Assembly (NCBI GenBank): GCA_031285245.1
Contig: JAITWN010000022.1
Coordinates: 1 to 24,251, forward strand
Length of the DNA stretch: 24,251 nucleotides
Source of the DNA: Chromatiales bacterium
GTDB lineage: Bacteria; Pseudomonadota; Gammaproteobacteria; SZUA-140
Direction: 5' to 3'
Part shown: positions 13,831-21,353 of the stretch, piece by piece
Layout of the letters: the number at the start of each line of letters is the position of its first letter
How positions within the stretch are numbered: position 1 is the stretch's first letter
Translations under genes and position numbers: made by a program
The notes under the pieces: generated by a model
Seen by the model: the letters and a program-made list of their open reading frames with translations, nothing else
Database searches by the model: none
What the model was told of the DNA's origin: nothing

Positions 13831-13836
13831 ATTATA
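13831..13836 (-). promoter_or_regulatory. Consensus -10 box (TATAAT) abutting a start codon
   Basis: TATAAT on the minus strand is separated from the ATG at 13824 by only CCCCAC. Transcription from it would begin at or next to the A of the ATG, giving a leaderless mRNA for the Arg-rich protein. The best -35 candidate, ATTACC at 16-bp spacing, matches only three of six positions. Confidence 0.45.
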
Positions 13837-13951
13837 CCTGCGAATCCGCATCGGTAATGCCCGCTATGTCACCATTTGAAATTGAGCGTGATAAAGCGCG
13901 GCCTAATTGCTGGGCGAATGGGTGCTCGGCAAGCGGGCAAACGCTCCATGT

Positions 13952-14704
13952 TCAGAGACATTCCCCGACCGACCCTGGCCGGCAGCGGCGGCGATTGATC
14001 CACTGTGTGTTGTCGAGTTTTGCGTTGGTGAAGATAGCACCGCTGATATTGGCATTCACCATCCTCGCCTCTGCAAGCTGCGCCTCACCAAGGTCGGTGA
14101 ACAGCAATGATGCGGCTTCGATATTGGCGCCGCGTAAAATTGCTCGTCGCATATCGGCGTGCTCGAGCACGGCTTCTTGCAAGTCTGCGTCGCGGAGATC
14201 CGCTGCGGTGAAATCAGTTTTGTCAGCGCGGGCCTGGCTGAGTCGAGCGCCCTGTAACTGCGCGCGCGGCAATCTGGCACCAGTCATTTCTGACTGATAA
14301 AAGGACGCTTTGCGCAACTGTGCATCGCTGAAATCAGCATCGACCAAGCGGGCGCGATTGAAGGTCGAGCCGTTCGCGATCGTATTGCTGAGATCAGCAG
14401 CGCTGAGATCGACACCGGTCAATCGTGCATTGTCGATACGCGCGCCAGACAGTTTGGCATGCTTGAGATTGGACAGATTGAATTCAGCGCCGGTGAGCAG
14501 CGCATCGCGCAGATCAGCGTTTTCAAGGTTACTGCGGGTGAGGATGGCGCCGCGCAGATCAACGCCATGCAAATCGATACCGCGTTTGTCGCAAGCGATC
14601 CAGATCACGCCCGGGCCTGGTTCGCTGTCACAAGCGGCCATTGCTATCGCCGGAGATGCCAGCGTCAGCAGCAGCACGCTTGTTCGCCAGGTTAATACAC
14701 TCAT
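13952..14704 (-). CDS. Periplasmic pentapeptide-repeat protein
   Basis: A 250-aa protein with a signal peptide (hydrophobic 9-22, likely cleavage after AMA) followed by about 35 tandem pentapeptide units of the A(D/N)LXX type (GVDLRGAILTRSNLENADLRDA…), expected to fold as a right-handed quadrilateral beta helix. Two short repeat-free segments carry cysteines (C25 and C38 before the helix; two more in RRRCRPGSVGEC at the end), which could form disulfide caps. Pentapeptide proteins include gyrase-mimicking Qnr/MfpA, but export makes that role unlikely. The function is unknown. The start at 14704 has GGAG seven bases upstream; the frame runs on to 14758 without a ribosome site. It is divergent from the pirin-like gene. 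Confidence 0.85.
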   Translation of the reverse strand: MSVLTWRTSVLLLTLASPAIAMAACDSEPGPGVIWIACDKRGIDLHGVDLRGAILTRSNLENADLRDALLTGAEFNLSNLKHAKLSGARIDNARLTGVDLSAADLSNTIANGSTFNRARLVDADFSDAQLRKASFYQSEMTGARLPRAQLQGARLSQARADKTDFTAADLRDADLQEAVLEHADMRRAILRGANIEAASLLFTDLGEAQLAEARMVNANISGAIFTNAKLDNTQWINRRRCRPGSVGECL

Positions 14705-14829
14705 GTCACGCTCCGCGTTTGGGGGTAATGCAGAGGCATAAGCGCTGAAGTGTAGCAAAATTACGCATTTTTCTCCGGGATGCGGTGAACCATAATATTC
14801 CTCTCACTTGCTAGAGCGTGGAGTTCACC

Positions 14830-15522
14830 ATGAGCAAAGAGATAATTCGGGCAACCGAAATCGATGAAGCTGAAGGTATCCATGTGCAGCGTTTGATGCC
14901 GGCTCCTAGGAGCCAGAACTACGGTCCGTTCGTGCGTTGGGATCAGTTTTCGGTGGGACCTTCGGCGTCCAGTGTGCGTCGCAGCGAGAGTGGTTGTGAA
15001 ACGTTGGTCTATCTTTGGTCTGGCGCGTTGCGTCATGAAGATGATCTTGGTCGTGGCACGGTGATCGCTGGTGGCGCGCGTTGTCTCACGGCGGGGCGCG
15101 GTGTCGAGCAGTCTGAAACGCCGCAGGGTGGCGTGCCGGTACGCGGAATCCGGCTGTCGATCGATCTTCCCCGTCGACTCAAGAAGAGTGCGCCGGCTTG
15201 TCAGCAGGTCTATGCCGATCAGTTACCGGTGCGCAAAATCACGGGTGGTCGCATCACCACCATCGTTGGCGATGGTTCGCCGCTTGCATCAAATGGTCTG
15301 CTGCGTTGTCAGGAGTTGCGTCTCGATCCCGGAGCCACCTGGCAGGAGAATCTGCCTGATGGTTATCGCGGCTTAGTGTATTCCGTCTCTGGTTCAGCGG
15401 CGGTGGGTGGCAGCAGCATCGATGATGGCGAAGCCTGTTTGTTCGATGATCCTGGCAAGTATCGTATCGAAGCGCGTGAGGAATGCCGGCTGATGTGCTG
15501 TCTTGCGCGGACCGTACTTTGA
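14830..15522 (+). CDS. Pirin-family double-cupin protein lacking the iron-binding histidines
   Basis: A 230-aa bicupin of the pirin family. The N-terminal cupin is recognisable from ETLVYLWSGALRHEDDLGRG at 57-76 and CLTAGRGVEQSETPQGG at 85-101, then the inter-domain LSIDLPRRLKKSAPACQQV and a C-terminal cupin (about 135-225). Human pirin binds iron through two histidines of HPHRGFET and through His and Glu of the HSE motif. Here the aligned positions read R51, E53, Q94 and E96, so only the Glu remains. Quercetinase activity as in E. coli YhhW therefore looks unlikely. GGAG at 14819-14822 fixes the ATG at 14830. It stands alone, divergent from the pentapeptide gene and convergent with traB. Confidence 0.85.
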   Translation: MSKEIIRATEIDEAEGIHVQRLMPAPRSQNYGPFVRWDQFSVGPSASSVRRSESGCETLVYLWSGALRHEDDLGRGTVIAGGARCLTAGRGVEQSETPQGGVPVRGIRLSIDLPRRLKKSAPACQQVYADQLPVRKITGGRITTIVGDGSPLASNGLLRCQELRLDPGATWQENLPDGYRGLVYSVSGSAAVGGSSIDDGEACLFDDPGKYRIEAREECRLMCCLARTVL

Positions 15523-15549
15523 GCACACGCGCGCTGAAGTGTTGCCGGG

Positions 15550-16809
15550 CTAGTTTCCCGCCAGTCTGCTGAAAATCAGGAAGCCTGCGATATAGGTGCC
15601 AAGCACGCAGCCGAGACTGCTACCGATGAAGATCAGCAGGATGCGCGCCACGCGGTTACGCCACCAGCCGCTCAGTTTTGAGGTGTCTTCGCGCAGGCGG
15701 GTGAAGTCGCCGATCTCAGGTTTGCGCAGCCAGGCTTCAACGGCTGCGGTGACCATGCCGACGCCGATCATGGGATTGAGCGCTGTCAGCGGTGCGGCCA
15801 CAAAAGCAGAAAGAATTGTGAGTACGTGCGCACCGGCGATCAATGAGCCAAGCGCGGCGAGGCCGCCATTGATCAGAATCCAATCGAGCACGATGCGCAG
15901 GCCGAGCTCTGGGCTGTAGCGAAAGCCGATAATAAAGCCAACGAGAATCAGCACGACGATTAGCCAGGACAGCATGCTTGGAAGCTTGCTGGCTGGCGGC
16001 ACCTGATCGAGTGCGCTGATCTCTGCCTGCAGGCTGCGCGTGCTTGCGGGCTGCTGAGATAAATAGCCGGGCAAATACTTTCCCATCCCGCGCACATGGC
16101 CAGCGCCGACCACGACCAAGATGTTGTGATAGTCATTGTTGCTAGTTTCAACCGCGAGGCGCAGCGACATATAGCGATCGCGCTCATCGATGAGCGGCAC
16201 ATAGAGTTCGCGTGCTTCCTCTGCGAATTGATTGAAGACCGATTCCAGCATGTCGCCTTCTTTGAGGCGTTCGATCTCTGCCGCAGTGACCTGCTCTTTG
16301 CTGGTTGCGCTTTCCAGTAGCCCGCCGAGCAGCTTGGCGCGTTTTACCAGGCCAATGCCACGATAGACGCGTTTGAGCGTGGTGCCGATTTCACGGTCGA
16401 TCAGCAGCACTGGCAGTTGCTGCGCGCGCGAGCCGTCGATAGCCGCGCGCATTTCCGCGCCGGGCTGCGTTCCGAGCTGTTTCGCCACGCGCTGCTGATA
16501 AGCGCCGAGCACAAGGTTGGCGATGACGAGAACGGTTTTTTTCTTGCGCAGCACTTCAAAGAGATTCATGCGTGACAATGCATCGGGATTGACGATGGCA
16601 TTGTGCCGCCCCGGACAGAGCTCGATGGCGATGGCATCGTAGGAGCCCGCAGCGAGCAGTTCCGCGACTTTGTCAGCGCTGACGCGCGAAACATGCGCCG
16701 TGCCAAGCAGCGTGAAGCGCCGTCCCTCGTGCTCGATGGTGAGCATCGGTTCAGAGAGGGCTGCGGCAGGAATAGCTGGCGCTTCTGGCGTGATCTCTTC
16801 TGCGTTCAT
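15550..16809 (-). CDS. TraB/GumN-family membrane protein
   Basis: A 419-aa member of the TraB family, named after an enterococcal pheromone shutdown protein and also found in archaea and eukaryotic mitochondria. The family shares distant motifs with the GumN/Tiki metalloprotease clan. Visible are GTAHVS at 36-41, E63 in AIELCPGRH, DERDRYM at 208-214 and GAGHVRGM at 235-242; these His and Glu residues form the putative metal site. At least three hydrophobic segments follow (about 279-296, 306-335, 385-412), giving an N-terminal soluble catalytic-like domain and a C-terminal membrane anchor. The bacterial substrate is unknown. The ATG at 16809 lacks a clear ribosome site. It is divergent from djlA, with about 200 bases between. 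Confidence 0.88.
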   Translation of the reverse strand: MNAEEITPEAPAIPAAALSEPMLTIEHEGRRFTLLGTAHVSRVSADKVAELLAAGSYDAIAIELCPGRHNAIVNPDALSRMNLFEVLRKKKTVLVIANLVLGAYQQRVAKQLGTQPGAEMRAAIDGSRAQQLPVLLIDREIGTTLKRVYRGIGLVKRAKLLGGLLESATSKEQVTAAEIERLKEGDMLESVFNQFAEEARELYVPLIDERDRYMSLRLAVETSNNDYHNILVVVGAGHVRGMGKYLPGYLSQQPASTRSLQAEISALDQVPPASKLPSMLSWLIVVLILVGFIIGFRYSPELGLRIVLDWILINGGLAALGSLIAGAHVLTILSAFVAAPLTALNPMIGVGMVTAAVEAWLRKPEIGDFTRLREDTSKLSGWWRNRVARILLIFIGSSLGCVLGTYIAGFLIFSRLAGN

Positions 16810-17012
16810 GATGGCATGGCGTCGTTGTGAAACACGGCTGGGGCTCGTTCTGCTACAGTGTCGAAACCGGGTGGGGGAAGAGACAGAGTGCTTGTTGCAG
16901 CCGTTCGGGTGCAGATGGCGCCCCGCATTCTAACAGCATCGCTTTGCAAGTCTCTAAATGATTCCGAGACGATATCGATCAGCAACGCATTATTCTTGAA
17001 TTCATAAAGTCC

Positions 17013-17795
17013 ATGGGAAAGGTTCTGGGCGTTATATTTGGCTGGCTATTGGGTGGGCCCCTTGGCGCACTGCTCGGCCTTGTTGTTGGTCACGCCTTTG
17101 ATGCTGGCATGCACAAAGTGTCACGGGCGGCGCCGCGCGTTCGCGTGCAGAGCGCTTTTTTTACCACGGTTTTTTCCGTGCTTGGTCATCTCGCCAAAGT
17201 CGATGGCCGCGTCAATGAAAATGAAATTCGCCTCGCCGAGGCGGTGATGGATCGCATGGGTTTGCCGCCAGCGCTGCGTGATGAGGCAAAGGCGCTGTTT
17301 CGCCGCGGCAAAGAGCCGGACTTTCCGCTCGACGAGACCTTGCGCGCTTTCGCGCTCGAATGTCGCCATAGCCCGGAGCTGATCGTCATCTTTCTCGAAG
17401 TGTTGCTGCGCTCGGCGTATGCCGATGGCGTGATGCATACCGAGGAGGCGCGGGTGCTGCGCCAGGTGTGCGAGCGGCTGGGTTTTCCGCGGCAGGAATT
17501 CGAACGCCTCGAATCCATGGTGCGTGCATCGTTTGGCGCTGATGCATCTTCGCGTCGTTCCGGTGCTGCGCAAAATAGCGATCTCAGCATTGAGCAGGCG
17601 TATCGCATACTCGGCTGCACTGCGCAGGATTCGGATGCCGAGGTGAAAAAGCGCTATCGCGTGCTGATCAACCAGCACCATCCGGACAAGCTCATCGCCA
17701 AGGGCGTGCCTGAGGAGATGGTGAAGATCGCCTCTGAACGCACCGTGGAAATACGCAAGGCGTATGAAAAACTGCGCAAGGCGCGTGGCTTCTGA
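17013..17795 (+). CDS. djlA: DjlA-type membrane-anchored DnaJ co-chaperone
   Basis: A 260-aa type III J-protein. The N-terminal membrane segment is Gly-rich (VIFGWLLGGPLGALLGLVVGHAFD, 7-30), as in E. coli DjlA. A TerB-like helical domain spans about 48-160 (GHLAKVDGRVNENEIRLAEAVMDRMGL), followed by a short disordered linker and a C-terminal J domain at about 191-258 with the DnaK-stimulating HPD at 223-225 (QHHPDKL). The J domain ends the protein, as expected for the family. The ATG at 17013 has no good Shine-Dalgarno, but the membrane segment leaves little choice. It should recruit DnaK to the cytoplasmic face of the inner membrane; in E. coli it links to envelope-stress and capsule signalling. 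It is followed after 116 bases by sspA on the same strand. Confidence 0.93.
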   Translation: MGKVLGVIFGWLLGGPLGALLGLVVGHAFDAGMHKVSRAAPRVRVQSAFFTTVFSVLGHLAKVDGRVNENEIRLAEAVMDRMGLPPALRDEAKALFRRGKEPDFPLDETLRAFALECRHSPELIVIFLEVLLRSAYADGVMHTEEARVLRQVCERLGFPRQEFERLESMVRASFGADASSRRSGAAQNSDLSIEQAYRILGCTAQDSDAEVKKRYRVLINQHHPDKLIAKGVPEEMVKIASERTVEIRKAYEKLRKARGF

Positions 17796-17911
17796 CGTAC
17801 GCACCGCGTTTGTGCGGGTCTGTCATCGATATGATAAGATCGCCGCATCCGCGCCGTGATTGATCCAGCGATGATTCTCGCGACGATTCTCTAGGGGAGA
17901 AACCTGTCCCA

Positions 17912-18538
17912 ATGGCGATTTCAGCCGCTCGCAGACCAGTCATGACCCTTTATTCCAGGGCGGATTGTCCATTCAGTCATCGTGTCCGCATCGTGCTGGC
18001 CGAGAAAGGTGTCGGCGCCGACATCGTCGATGTGGATATCAACAATCCTCCCGAAGATCTCATCGACATCAACGCCTACGTTTCCGTCCCGACCTTGGTC
18101 GATCGCGATCTGGTGCTCTACGATTCCATGATCATCATGGAATATCTGGACGAGAGATTTCCGCATCCGCCGCTGATGCCGGTTGATCCGGTGTCGCGTG
18201 CACGCGCGCGCATGATGCTCCATCGCATCGAGAAGGACTGGTACGGATTGCTTGATGATCTCACCGGCGCTGATGCGCAGCGCGCCGAACGTGCTCGCGG
18301 CATGCTGCGCAACGATCTCACGATGATGGCGCCGATCCTCGCGAAAAAACCTTTTTTCATGAGCGATGAATTCGCGTTGGTCGAATGCTGCGCTGCACCG
18401 ATCCTGTGGCGATTGCCATGCTACGGACTCGAGCTACCGTCACAGCCCAAGTCACTGCTGCAATATGTCGAACGCATTTTCAGTCGACCCTCCTTCCGGG
18501 CTAGTCTCTCCGGGGTGGAGCGGGATCTGGCGCGCTAA
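17912..18538 (+). CDS. sspA: Stringent starvation protein A
   Basis: SspA is a GST-fold protein without GST activity that binds RNA polymerase and alters transcription during starvation and acid stress. The 208-aa product parallels E. coli SspA in every block: MTLYSRADCPFSHRVRIVLAEKG at 11-33, PEDLIDINAYVSVPTLVDRDL at 47-67, IIMEYLDERFPHPPLMPVDP at 74-93 (containing the conserved surface pocket PHPP), MLHRIEKDWY, and FFMSDEFALVECCAAPILWRLP. The start at 17912 (MAISAARRPVMTLYS) fits the E. coli N-terminus; GGGGAGAAA lies about ten bases upstream. It is followed by sspB, the conserved gammaproteobacterial and betaproteobacterial pair. A TATGAT at 17830-17835 is a possible -10, without a good -35. 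Confidence 0.96.
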   Translation: MAISAARRPVMTLYSRADCPFSHRVRIVLAEKGVGADIVDVDINNPPEDLIDINAYVSVPTLVDRDLVLYDSMIIMEYLDERFPHPPLMPVDPVSRARARMMLHRIEKDWYGLLDDLTGADAQRAERARGMLRNDLTMMAPILAKKPFFMSDEFALVECCAAPILWRLPCYGLELPSQPKSLLQYVERIFSRPSFRASLSGVERDLAR

Positions 18539-18551
18539 GGAGTCTACTGCC

Positions 18552-18569
18552 ATGGCGCTTCCGGCATGA
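18552..18569 (+). CDS. Five-codon leader ORF (MALPA) overlapping the sspB start
   Basis: The bases right after the sspA stop give AAGGAG (18537-18542), and nine bases on an ATG opens MALPA followed by TGA at 18567-18569. That TGA overlaps the sspB ATG (18566-18568) as ATGA. The Shine-Dalgarno is well placed for this mini-ORF and 23 bases from sspB, so sspB may be translated by termination-reinitiation. Alternatively the spacing is tolerated and the ORF is incidental. Confidence 0.4.
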   Translation: MALPA

Positions 18570-18964
18570 CGTCCAGTCGTCCTTATCTGTTTCGTGCGAT
18601 CTACGATTGGATCATCGATAACGGATTGACACCGTATGTGCTGGTGAATGCCGAGGCGCCAGGCGCGCATGTGCCCGAGCAACATATCGAGGATGGCCGG
18701 ATCGTACTCAATATCAGTCCGCGCGCGGTTACGGGCTGGCATCAGGATCACGAGTGGCTGTCTTTCAGTGCGCGCTTCAGTGGTGTTAGCCGCGAAGTCA
18801 GCATTCCCATGCACGCGGTACTTGCGATCTACGCCAGAGAGAATGGCAAGGGTATGGTGTTCGAGAAAGAGGAAGACAGTGCACCGCCGCCGCCTCCTGC
18901 TACGCCACCACCACCTACTGATGGCCCGAAGCGCGGCAAGCCACGCCTGCAAGTGATCAAGTAG
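18566..18964 (+). CDS. sspB: ClpXP protease specificity-enhancing factor SspB
   Basis: SspB tethers ssrA-tagged proteins from stalled ribosomes, and a few native substrates such as RseA, to ClpXP. The 132-aa product has the substrate-binding domain at about 4-100 (SRPYLFRAIYDWIIDNGLTPYVLVNAEAPG, GRIVLNISPRAVT, EVSIPMHAVLAIYARENGKGMVFEKEE). A flexible linker of about 25 residues leads to the C-terminal ClpX-binding motif KPRLQVIK. The linker is Pro-rich with runs of five and four prolines, rather than the long acidic tail of E. coli. The ATG at 18566 is forced by the family start, but its ribosome site belongs to the mini-ORF before it. The last eight bases overlap the end of the convergent FAD-oxidase gene. 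Confidence 0.95.
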   Translation: MTSSRPYLFRAIYDWIIDNGLTPYVLVNAEAPGAHVPEQHIEDGRIVLNISPRAVTGWHQDHEWLSFSARFSGVSREVSIPMHAVLAIYARENGKGMVFEKEEDSAPPPPPATPPPPTDGPKRGKPRLQVIK

Positions 18965-20348
18965 GTGGTGGCAGCGTTTTATCCGGGTTAAGTAGGCCGC
19001 GTGGATCAAACTGTGCTTTGATGCGCCGCATCAGTTCCATGCTCGCCGGATCAAGCTCGCGCGCTACAAAATCCCTTTTTTCCAACCCCACGCCGTGCTC
19101 ACCCGATAACGTGCCGCCGAGCGCAAGCACCAGATCGAAAACGCGTGACAGACACGGCGCAGCGCTCGCCATCTGCGCCGGATCATCGGGATCGACGAGC
19201 AGATTGACGTGAATATTGCCGTTACCAGCGTGACCGAAATTAACGATGGTCACGCCAGTTTCACGCGAGAGCTTTTCGAGTCCGTCGATCAGCTCGGGGA
19301 TGCGCGACACCGGCACGACTACATCTTCGTTGATCTTCTTGGGCGCGATTTTGCGCAGCGCGGGTGACAGCGCTTTGCGCGTTGCCCACAGCGCTGCGGC
19401 TTCGCGTTCATCCTGCGCGGCAGCGAAGGAAAGCAGGCCATCGATGCTTGCCGCTGCGCGCACCGCCGATACCATCGCGTCCATCGCGCTGAGCGGCCCA
19501 TCGACTTCGATCATCAGCAGCGCGCCAGCCTGCGCCGGCAGTTTCGCCTCGGAATATTCCCTGATCATGGCGATGGCGCGTCCGTCGATGAATTCGAGCG
19601 CGCAAGGCGTTGCGGGCTGCGCCATGATGCGCGCGACCGCGCGTGCTGCGCAGTGAATCGAATCGTAGACTGCTTGCAGCGTGCGTTTGGTTTCGGGCAG
19701 TGGCGTTAGTTTGAGCGTTGCTTCGGTGATGATGGCGAGCGTGCCTTCCGAGCCGATCAAGAGTCGCGTGAGATCGTAGCCGACCACGCCTTTGCTGGTG
19801 ATGACGCCGGTGCGAATTTCTTCACCCGCGCCGGTGACGGCGCGCAGGCCAAATACATTTTCTCTCGGCGTGCCGTACTTGACCGCGCGCGGTCCGGCAG
19901 AGTTGTAGGCGAGATTGCCGCCGATGCTGCAATAAGCTGAGCTGGTTGGGTCAGGAGGCCAGAAAAATCCGGCGCCGCCTGCGGCGCTTTGCACGGCTTG
20001 ATTGCTGATGCCGGTTTCAACGGTGATGATGCGATCTTCGGGCGCGAGACGCAGAATGCGCGTCATGCGTTCGGTGGAAATCACCAGGCCCCCACGCACC
20101 GGGACGGCAGCACCAGTGGTGCCGGTGCCACGGCCGCGCGGCACCATGGGTATATCGTAGCGATTGCACAGACGTACCAATTCCAGCACTTCGCCATGAT
20201 TCACCGGGAAGGCAACCGCATCCGGCGGATGATGGCGCCGACTGTTATCGTAGCCGTAGGTCCAGCAATCAGCGGGATCGCTGAGTAGCCGATCTGGCGG
20301 TAAAAGCTGGCGCAGTTCGGTGCGCGCGCTTGGGTCGAGTCCGCTCAA
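18957..20348 (-). CDS. GlcD/D-lactate dehydrogenase-like FAD-linked oxidase
   Basis: A 463-aa flavoprotein of the vanillyl-alcohol-oxidase fold. The PCMH FAD-binding domain covers about 40-220 with the diphosphate-binding loop RGRGTGTTG at 71-79, and the FAD-oxidase C-terminal domain covers about 225-458 with KINEDVVVP at 338-346, GHAGNGNIHVNLL at 372-384 and SGEHGVG at 415-421. Such enzymes oxidise 2-hydroxy acids (glycolate, D-lactate, D-2-hydroxyglutarate) and pass electrons to quinone or another acceptor. The substrate cannot be told here, and no glcE, glcF or iron-sulfur partner is adjacent. Its ATG overlaps the dolP stop by four bases (ATGA), so it is the last gene of the lpoA-yraN-dolP group. 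Confidence 0.9.
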   Translation of the reverse strand: MSGLDPSARTELRQLLPPDRLLSDPADCWTYGYDNSRRHHPPDAVAFPVNHGEVLELVRLCNRYDIPMVPRGRGTGTTGAAVPVRGGLVISTERMTRILRLAPEDRIITVETGISNQAVQSAAGGAGFFWPPDPTSSAYCSIGGNLAYNSAGPRAVKYGTPRENVFGLRAVTGAGEEIRTGVITSKGVVGYDLTRLLIGSEGTLAIITEATLKLTPLPETKRTLQAVYDSIHCAARAVARIMAQPATPCALEFIDGRAIAMIREYSEAKLPAQAGALLMIEVDGPLSAMDAMVSAVRAAASIDGLLSFAAAQDEREAAALWATRKALSPALRKIAPKKINEDVVVPVSRIPELIDGLEKLSRETGVTIVNFGHAGNGNIHVNLLVDPDDPAQMASAAPCLSRVFDLVLALGGTLSGEHGVGLEKRDFVARELDPASMELMRRIKAQFDPRGLLNPDKTLPPPT

Positions 20349-20953
20349 TCCAGATACTCAAAGACCAGCACGATCATGCTAACGCCTTCTACGTTCTGCA
20401 CGATGGCACTCGCCTGTTCGGCTTCCTCGCGGTGCACGCGTCCCATCAGGTAGGCGGTGTCTTTCTCGGTCACGACTTTTATGTACGTCGCTGATGTCAT
20501 GCCGTCTTCTGCGGTTAGTGCACGCTTTACGCGCGCGGTGGTGCGTGCGTCGCGGCTGCGCTGCGAGAACAGTGCGGGCGGGGCAATTTCGAGGTGATCG
20601 TGGATGTTCGTTATCTTGCCGATGCTGCTGACATGCTGGAGCACGCGCTGGCGTGCGGCTTCATTTGGTACCTGTCCGGTGAGCAGAACAACGTAGTAAT
20701 AACTGGTGACGCCGACTTTGACATCCTTGGCGAGCGCGGGATCATCATTGATCGCTTGCGCCGCGCGTGACTCGATGTTTTTATCGTCGAGTGCTACTTC
20801 GACTGGACGCTGCTCGCCGATGATGGCAACGCCCGCCACACCCGCAGCCGCTCCCGCTACCAGCACAGGTGCCACGCAGCCTTGCAGCAGGGTAGTTGCC
20901 GCGAGTGAAGCGACGAGTATGCCGATGGTGATTTTCAGTTTGCGGATTCTCAC
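20345..20953 (-). CDS. dolP: DolP (YraP)-like double-BON outer-membrane lipoprotein
   Basis: A 202-aa lipoprotein with the lipobox LLQGC (C26) and two BON domains, at about 57-124 (IESRAAQAINDDPALAKDVKVGVTSYYYVVLLTGQV) and 132-199 (TTARVKRALTAEDGMTSATYIKVVTEKDTAYLMGRV). In E. coli DolP sits in the outer membrane, binds anionic phospholipid near division sites and supports BAM function and amidase-activator control. Length and order in the gene block match yraP. The start is GTG at 20953 with AAGGAG about ten bases upstream. It lies 46 bases after yraN and is coupled to the following oxidase gene. Confidence 0.93.
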   Translation of the reverse strand: MRIRKLKITIGILVASLAATTLLQGCVAPVLVAGAAAGVAGVAIIGEQRPVEVALDDKNIESRAAQAINDDPALAKDVKVGVTSYYYVVLLTGQVPNEAARQRVLQHVSSIGKITNIHDHLEIAPPALFSQRSRDARTTARVKRALTAEDGMTSATYIKVVTEKDTAYLMGRVHREEAEQASAIVQNVEGVSMIVLVFEYLD

Positions 20954-20999
20954 TTGCAGTTTCTCCTTCGTTTGCCTCGTCTTCTGATCGAGTGTGCAA

Positions 21000-21353
21000 T
21001 CAGGGGCGAAAGGCGTCGGCTATCCATTCAATGTGCAGCGGCGTGCCAGGCCTTACAGCGATGACGTCAAAACGCGCCGCCAATCGGTGCATTGCGGGAT
21101 GCGTATACAGATAATACTCTGCGGCTTTGATTAGACGTTGTTGCTTGCGCGCAGCCACGCTTGCTGCGGGGCCACCGAAGTAATCGCTGCGCCGATAGCG
21201 TACTTCGACGAATACCAGCGTTTCGCTCTCGCGCATGACAATATCGATCTCGCCGGCTCGGCATCTGAAATTACATTCCAGCAGATGCAGGCCACGGGCT
21301 TGCAGATAGGCAAGCCCCGCCTCTTCTGCCAGCTTCCCAGCCTCTGCTTTCAC
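21000..21353 (-). CDS. yraN: YraN family protein (UPF0102)
   Basis: A 117-aa protein with the restriction-endonuclease-like core of the family: KLAEEAGLAYLQARGLHLLECNFRCRAGEIDIVMRESETLVFVEVRYRR at residues 7-55. The acidic residues of GEIDIV (E35, D37) and E50 of VFVEVRYR correspond to the predicted nuclease metal site; the usual Lys of the VEVK motif is Arg here, as in many members. The function is unproven; proposed roles are in DNA processing or branched DNA. The GTG start at 21353 directly abuts the lpoA stop (TGA-GTG), so the two are translationally coupled. In E. coli yraN also follows lpoA. Confidence 0.92.
   Translation of the reverse strand: MKAEAGKLAEEAGLAYLQARGLHLLECNFRCRAGEIDIVMRESETLVFVEVRYRRSDYFGGPAASVAARKQQRLIKAAEYYLYTHPAMHRLAARFDVIAVRPGTPLHIEWIADAFRP

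Noticed and set aside
13952..14704. Qnr/MfpA-like gyrase-protection protein
   Set aside because: Pentapeptide repeats match, but the clear signal peptide places it outside the cytoplasm.
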